The notes beneath the pieces are model-generated. The model was not told where the DNA came from. It was given only the letters and a program-made list of their open reading frames with translations, and ran no database searches. Of a stretch of DNA of 10,633 nt, positions 8,083 through 10,633 are shown piece by piece. Numbering within the stretch: the first letter of the stretch is position 1; the number at the start of each line of letters is the position of its first letter. Both the position numbers and the translations under genes were made by a program. The stretch spans positions 1 to 10,633 of the forward strand of contig JASHYD010000291.1 of NCBI GenBank assembly GCA_030043175.1, written 5' to 3'. The DNA comes from Xanthobacteraceae bacterium. Lineage in GTDB: Bacteria; Pseudomonadota; Alphaproteobacteria; Rhizobiales; Xanthobacteraceae.

Positions 8083-8145
8083 TTCGATCGATCAGATCGG
8101 CGATGGGGCTTCCTTTTGTAAGCCTAATAACAGGAGAGACCGATC

Positions 8146-8167
8146 TCAACTTCGGCTACGAGGTTGG
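8146..8167 (+). repeat. Hairpin in the leader of the MBL-fold gene
   Basis: Bases 8146-8154 and 8159-8167 form a stem of about 9 bp, including two G-U pairs, closed by the loop GCTA. It is within the predicted 225-nt untranslated leader. It could influence leader stability or be chance; no known riboswitch pattern was recognised. Confidence 0.3.
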
Positions 8168-8306
8168 AAATCGAGCACATACGCGGAACAGGTAGAGCCG
8201 CCCGTTCCGTATTTTGGAACATCGAAGTATTCACATTGCCATAGCAACGAACAGTCACACCATAAGCGGCCGATCGGTACTACCGTCTAAAAAACAAGAG
8301 GCAGCC

Positions 8307-9191
8307 ATGCAGCAGACTATCCTCATTAAACCCGATGTCAAAGGCTTCTACGAGGGCCGGACAGGCAGCGTCCAGTACGTCGTCTCCGATCCGAGAACTG
8401 GGCGGAGCGCCATCATCGATCCAGTACTCGATTTTGACGAAACGTCGGGAGCGACGACGACGCGCAGCGCTGACATGATTCTCGACTACGTGCACGAGAA
8501 TCGCCTGACGGTTGAATGGGTCCTTGATACTCATCCGCATGCCGATCACTTTTCGGCGGCAAGGTATCTTTCTGAAAAGATCGGGGCGCCGATCGGCATC
8601 GGCGAGCATATCGTGCGGGTTCAGGCGCTCTGGAAGCGAATCTACAATTGGCCAACCTTTGCAGCCGACGGATCGCAATGGAACCACCTGTTCAAAGATG
8701 GCGAGAGGTTCCGGATCGGCCAACTCGACGCCGAGGTGATCTTTTCGCCGGGTCATACACTCGCGTCGATCACCTATCTCATCGGGGACGCTGCATTCAT
8801 CCACGATACCATCTTTATGCCGGATTCCGGCACAGCGCGTGCGGATTTTCCCGGTGGGAACGCGTCCGTTCTGTGGAAATCCATTCAGAGAATTCTGACC
8901 GTTCCAGACGAAACACGCCTCTTCACGGGACACGACTATCGGCCTGGAGGTCGCGAGGCGCGTTGGAAGAGCACTGTGGCGGAACAGAAACGATCGAACC
9001 CGCATCTTGCCAACAAGAACGAGGCCGAATTCGTATCTCTGCGCAACGCGCGCGACAAGACGTTGCCGATGCCAAAACTCATCTTACATGCGCTGCAAGT
9101 GAATATCGCCGGCGGTTGTTTGCCTGAACCCGAAGCGAATGGCACTCGCTATCTCAAATTCCCGCTGAACTCGCTCGCAGGCGGGGAATGA
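8307..9191 (+). CDS. MBL-fold metallo-hydrolase, persulfide dioxygenase-like (ETHE1/Blh-like)
   Basis: The 294-residue product has the metallo-beta-lactamase core THPHADH (His76, His78, Asp80, His81), then FSPGHT (His150), HDTIF (Asp167) and GHDY (His209). In ETHE1-type persulfide dioxygenases the single iron is held by residues equivalent to His76, His150 and Asp167. The SGTARADFPGG segment resembles the GRTDFQ-type loop of that group. Such enzymes oxidise glutathione persulfide to sulfite during sulfide detoxification in the cytoplasm. That role is inferred from family and not proven here, since related Blh proteins are less well defined. The protein is a single domain, without fused rhodanese or DUF442. 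The start is ATG 8307, with AAGAGG at 8296-8301 and a 5-nt spacer. A longer frame from TTG 8214 has no ribosome site. There is no signal peptide. It lies downstream of CRP-type promoter copy A and appears intact. Confidence 0.9.
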   Translation: MQQTILIKPDVKGFYEGRTGSVQYVVSDPRTGRSAIIDPVLDFDETSGATTTRSADMILDYVHENRLTVEWVLDTHPHADHFSAARYLSEKIGAPIGIGEHIVRVQALWKRIYNWPTFAADGSQWNHLFKDGERFRIGQLDAEVIFSPGHTLASITYLIGDAAFIHDTIFMPDSGTARADFPGGNASVLWKSIQRILTVPDETRLFTGHDYRPGGREARWKSTVAEQKRSNPHLANKNEAEFVSLRNARDKTLPMPKLILHALQVNIAGGCLPEPEANGTRYLKFPLNSLAGGE

Positions 9192-9351
9192 TTGGCGAGT
9201 TACGGTCGCGTACCTCACCATCTAAGACGGCTGTGTATTCGCCGTAGCGGCGAGCGTTGACCATTGTCGCGCCGACGACAACGGTTGATCTCGGGCCGCC
9301 AGCTGAAGCCCGCCTTAACATGAGCGGGCCGCCGGCCGCTTATTAAAGCCT

Positions 9352-9563
9352 CTTGCCGCCATCGCTGAGTTCGAGCGCGGCTCACTCGTGAGCGGACTGG
9401 GGAAGGCCGCAAGCGCCGCCATGGCCGCGGACGTTAAGTTCGGCCGCAAGCCGAAGCTCTCGGCTTTCCAGCAGTCCTAAACCGTCGCGCTTAGGGCGCA
9501 ACCCTTGACGAGATCAAAGGCTGCGCGGTCGGTATCAGCGACCTCAGCCAGCTTAGGTCGCAT
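9352..9563 (+). pseudogene. Degenerate C-terminus of a serine recombinase (resolvase/invertase)
   Basis: From 9352 the frame reads LAAIAEFERGSLVSGLG and, further on, VKFGRKPKLSAFQQS before a TAA at 9478-9480. This matches the end of the catalytic domain (LLAxIAEFER) and the hinge before the DNA-binding helix-turn-helix (VKFGRKPKL) of Tn3-type resolvases and invertases. After the stop, the next frame reads ATLDEI with AVGISDLSQL from 9498, at about the right distance to be a decayed helix-turn-helix. The N-terminal catalytic serine region is absent upstream of 9350. It is a dead relic of a transposon or invertible element, and I see no matching terminal repeats in the window. The first part is a confident match; the helix-turn-helix part is weaker. 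Confidence 0.7.
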
Positions 9564-9960
9564 GCCGTGTTTGCATTGGCGGGAGAACTCGATGCGGTTG
9601 CGCTCTATTGTGACGGCTCCGCACTTCGTTCCGGAACCGCCGGCGAGGTCTGCCACGCGACTCTTGAGGTTGGCGATAATGCGAAAGGCTTATCGCACGG
9701 ATCGGCGACCCCAGCCCAGAGGCGCCTTGCAGCTGCCGTCGATGATTCGAGAGAGATTGGCAAATCGACGTCAAAGCAGATTTCGGTTGATCCCTGTTCC
9801 TTGCGAGACCGCCACCCCGGCGTTCGAGTTAACTGGAATACCGGGCAAATAAAGCGGCTCACGTCATCGTCGTCCGTCTGTACGCGCCGAGCGGCTTGGT
9901 GGCTTGGAGCTAGAGTACCGCCACAGCGAGGCTGGGCAGTCGCCAATTCAAAAAACGACA
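9564..9960. other. About 400 nt without a recognisable gene
   Basis: Open frames exist on both strands here: + from 9505 and 9567, - from 9774 and 9961. None has a convincing ribosome site, a known motif or a plausible protein composition. The region may be further decayed mobile DNA. The 160 nt between the MBL-fold gene and the recombinase relic (9192-9351) likewise show nothing beyond a weak 5-bp inverted repeat. Confidence 0.5.
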
Positions 9961-9965
9961 CCCTA

Positions 9966-10015
9966 TGTGAACGCTTTCACATACGCCGCGCGTTTGCCCG
10001 ACTATGAGTCAGGCG
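9966..10015 (+). promoter_or_regulatory. CRP/FNR-type class II promoter, copy B (upstream of BamE-like exported protein)
   Basis: TGTGAACGCTTTCACA at 9966-9981 is a perfect TGTGA-N6-TCACA palindrome. TATGAG at 10003-10008 is placed as the -10, which puts the palindrome centre (9973.5) at -41.5 for a start at 10015. Over 52 nt it matches copy A at 38 positions without gaps, including 27 of the first 32. GCGTTTGC (9990-9997) and CAGGCGT (10010-10016) are at identical offsets. It directs transcription to the gene at 10131, with a leader of about 116 nt. Confidence 0.6.
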
Positions 10016-10130
10016 TCCCTCCCATATGAATCGAGACCAACATGAACTCTCCATCCGCGCCGACAAATAATGTTGATGTCTCGAGCAAACGACGAGTTCA
10101 GCTTTAACCAAACCGTTTAGGAGATTCGCC

Positions 10131-10633
10131 ATGAGAACGATTTTGCTCAACTGCCCATTACATGTCGCTCTAGCAGCCTTGTGTCTAGGCACCATGGGCT
10201 CGCAACTTTCTTCTCCCGTATTCGCCCAGAAATCCATTTTGCAGGAGGTGGAGGCCACACCCAGCAAGGGATTGTTGCCGCCGCGGATCGATCACTTGGG
10301 CGTGCGCGCGACCCTCCTCCACTGGGGCATGTCGACTGGTGACGTCGAGAGGATCATGGGCGCGCCCGCACAGGCTGAGTCCTTTGTGAGAGAAGACGGC
10401 AAGCTCCGCATCCTGAAGTACCCGGCAGAGCCGATCGCCGCCGCGGTGACGATCACCGACGACAGATTAACGGGCGTAGCGCTCGATATCGCCGGCATCA
10501 ACGATCCCACCCTCCCCAACTTCAGCCGGGCGGCATGGCTCGGGATGGGTCGCGGTGCCGTCCAGCAGATGTTGGGAGCGCCTGTCGAAGACCGCCTCCG
10601 GGATGGGTACGGCATGACGGCCGAGCAAATGAT
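10131..10633 (+). CDS. Exported protein with two BamE/SmpA-like repeats (partial, runs off window)
   Basis: The frame is open from ATG 10131 to the window edge (167 codons seen). AGGAG at 10119-10123 gives a 7-nt spacer, so the start is firm. Residues 1-32 look like a Sec signal peptide (MRTILLN, hydrophobic LAALCLG, likely cleavage after PVFA), so the protein is probably periplasmic. Two internal repeats are visible, WGMSTGDVERIMGAPAQAE (65-83) and LGMGRGAVQQMLGAPVEDR (137-155). They share G-M, G, V and GAP at equal spacing. This GM..xxV..xxGxP pattern is typical of BamE/SmpA/OmlA-like folds, although here there is no lipobox cysteine, so it is not BamE itself. Function is not recognised. 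It follows CRP-type promoter copy B, so it may share regulation with the MBL-fold gene at 8307. The C-terminus is outside the window. Confidence 0.82.
   Translation, partial: MRTILLNCPLHVALAALCLGTMGSQLSSPVFAQKSILQEVEATPSKGLLPPRIDHLGVRATLLHWGMSTGDVERIMGAPAQAESFVREDGKLRILKYPAEPIAAAVTITDDRLTGVALDIAGINDPTLPNFSRAAWLGMGRGAVQQMLGAPVEDRLRDGYGMTAEQM

Noticed and set aside
8214..8306. N-terminal extension of the MBL-fold gene from TTG 8214
   Set aside because: It has no Shine-Dalgarno sequence and no family similarity in the extra 31 residues, while ATG 8307 has AAGAGG at good spacing.
9481..9700. - strand frame reading VADLAGGSGTKCGAVTIERN and onward across the recombinase relic
   Set aside because: It has a protein-like look, but it has no start, contains a stop just upstream and matches no family I recognise. 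The + strand recombinase reading explains the left part better.
10026..10070. Short 14-codon frame (MNRDQHELSIRADK) in the leader of the exported protein
   Set aside because: It has no ribosome site and no conserved feature, so a leader peptide cannot be supported.
1..10633. CRISPR arrays, tRNA or rRNA genes, complete insertion sequences
   Set aside because: No regularly spaced repeats, cloverleaf-like sequence, rRNA segment or complete transposase with terminal repeats was seen on either strand.

Overview
The window looks like accessory DNA from a GC-rich alphaproteobacterium, most likely of the Bradyrhizobium/Rhodopseudomonas type. That is an inference from codon use and gene families (NTF2-hydrolase fusion, IorAB-type molybdenum hydroxylase, MetX-like double hydrolase); no rRNA, tRNA or marker gene is present to prove it. 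Intact genes alternate with genes that are visibly broken.

Left part (1-4543, all + strand): an NTF2-like/alpha-beta hydrolase fusion (85-1335) is followed after 3 nt by a frameshifted, truncated paralogue of its hydrolase domain (1339-1800). Then comes an intact two-gene unit for a periplasmic molybdenum hydroxylase: a small [2Fe-2S] subunit (1908-2366) and a Tat-exported molybdopterin subunit (2369-4543). No FAD subunit, cytochrome or maturation gene accompanies it.

Middle (4544-8053): two short perfect hairpins precede a wrecked HlyD/MexA-like efflux adaptor (4735-about 5515), which has two frame changes, an in-frame stop and a lost C-terminus. No transporter gene follows. On the - strand, converging on it, lies a large protein with two hydrolase domains (MetX-like, then a second alpha/beta hydrolase). 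It is split by one frame change near 6490 and apparently lacks its 5' end.

Right part (8033-10633): an intact single-domain metallo-beta-lactamase-fold protein of the persulfide dioxygenase (ETHE1/Blh-like) type (8307-9191), a degenerate serine-recombinase C-terminus (9352-9563), about 400 nt of unassigned DNA, and the start of an exported protein with two BamE/SmpA-like repeats (10131 to the window edge). These two + strand genes are each preceded by the same approximately 52-nt promoter-like element. It combines a perfect CRP-type palindrome TGTGA-N6-TCACA with a -10-like hexamer at identical spacing (class II geometry, -41.5). This suggests that the two genes are co-regulated by a CRP/FNR-family activator, and it is the most interesting signal in the window.

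The cluster of at least four damaged genes plus a recombinase remnant fits a decaying, recombination-prone island. Some single-base frame changes could instead be sequencing or assembly errors.
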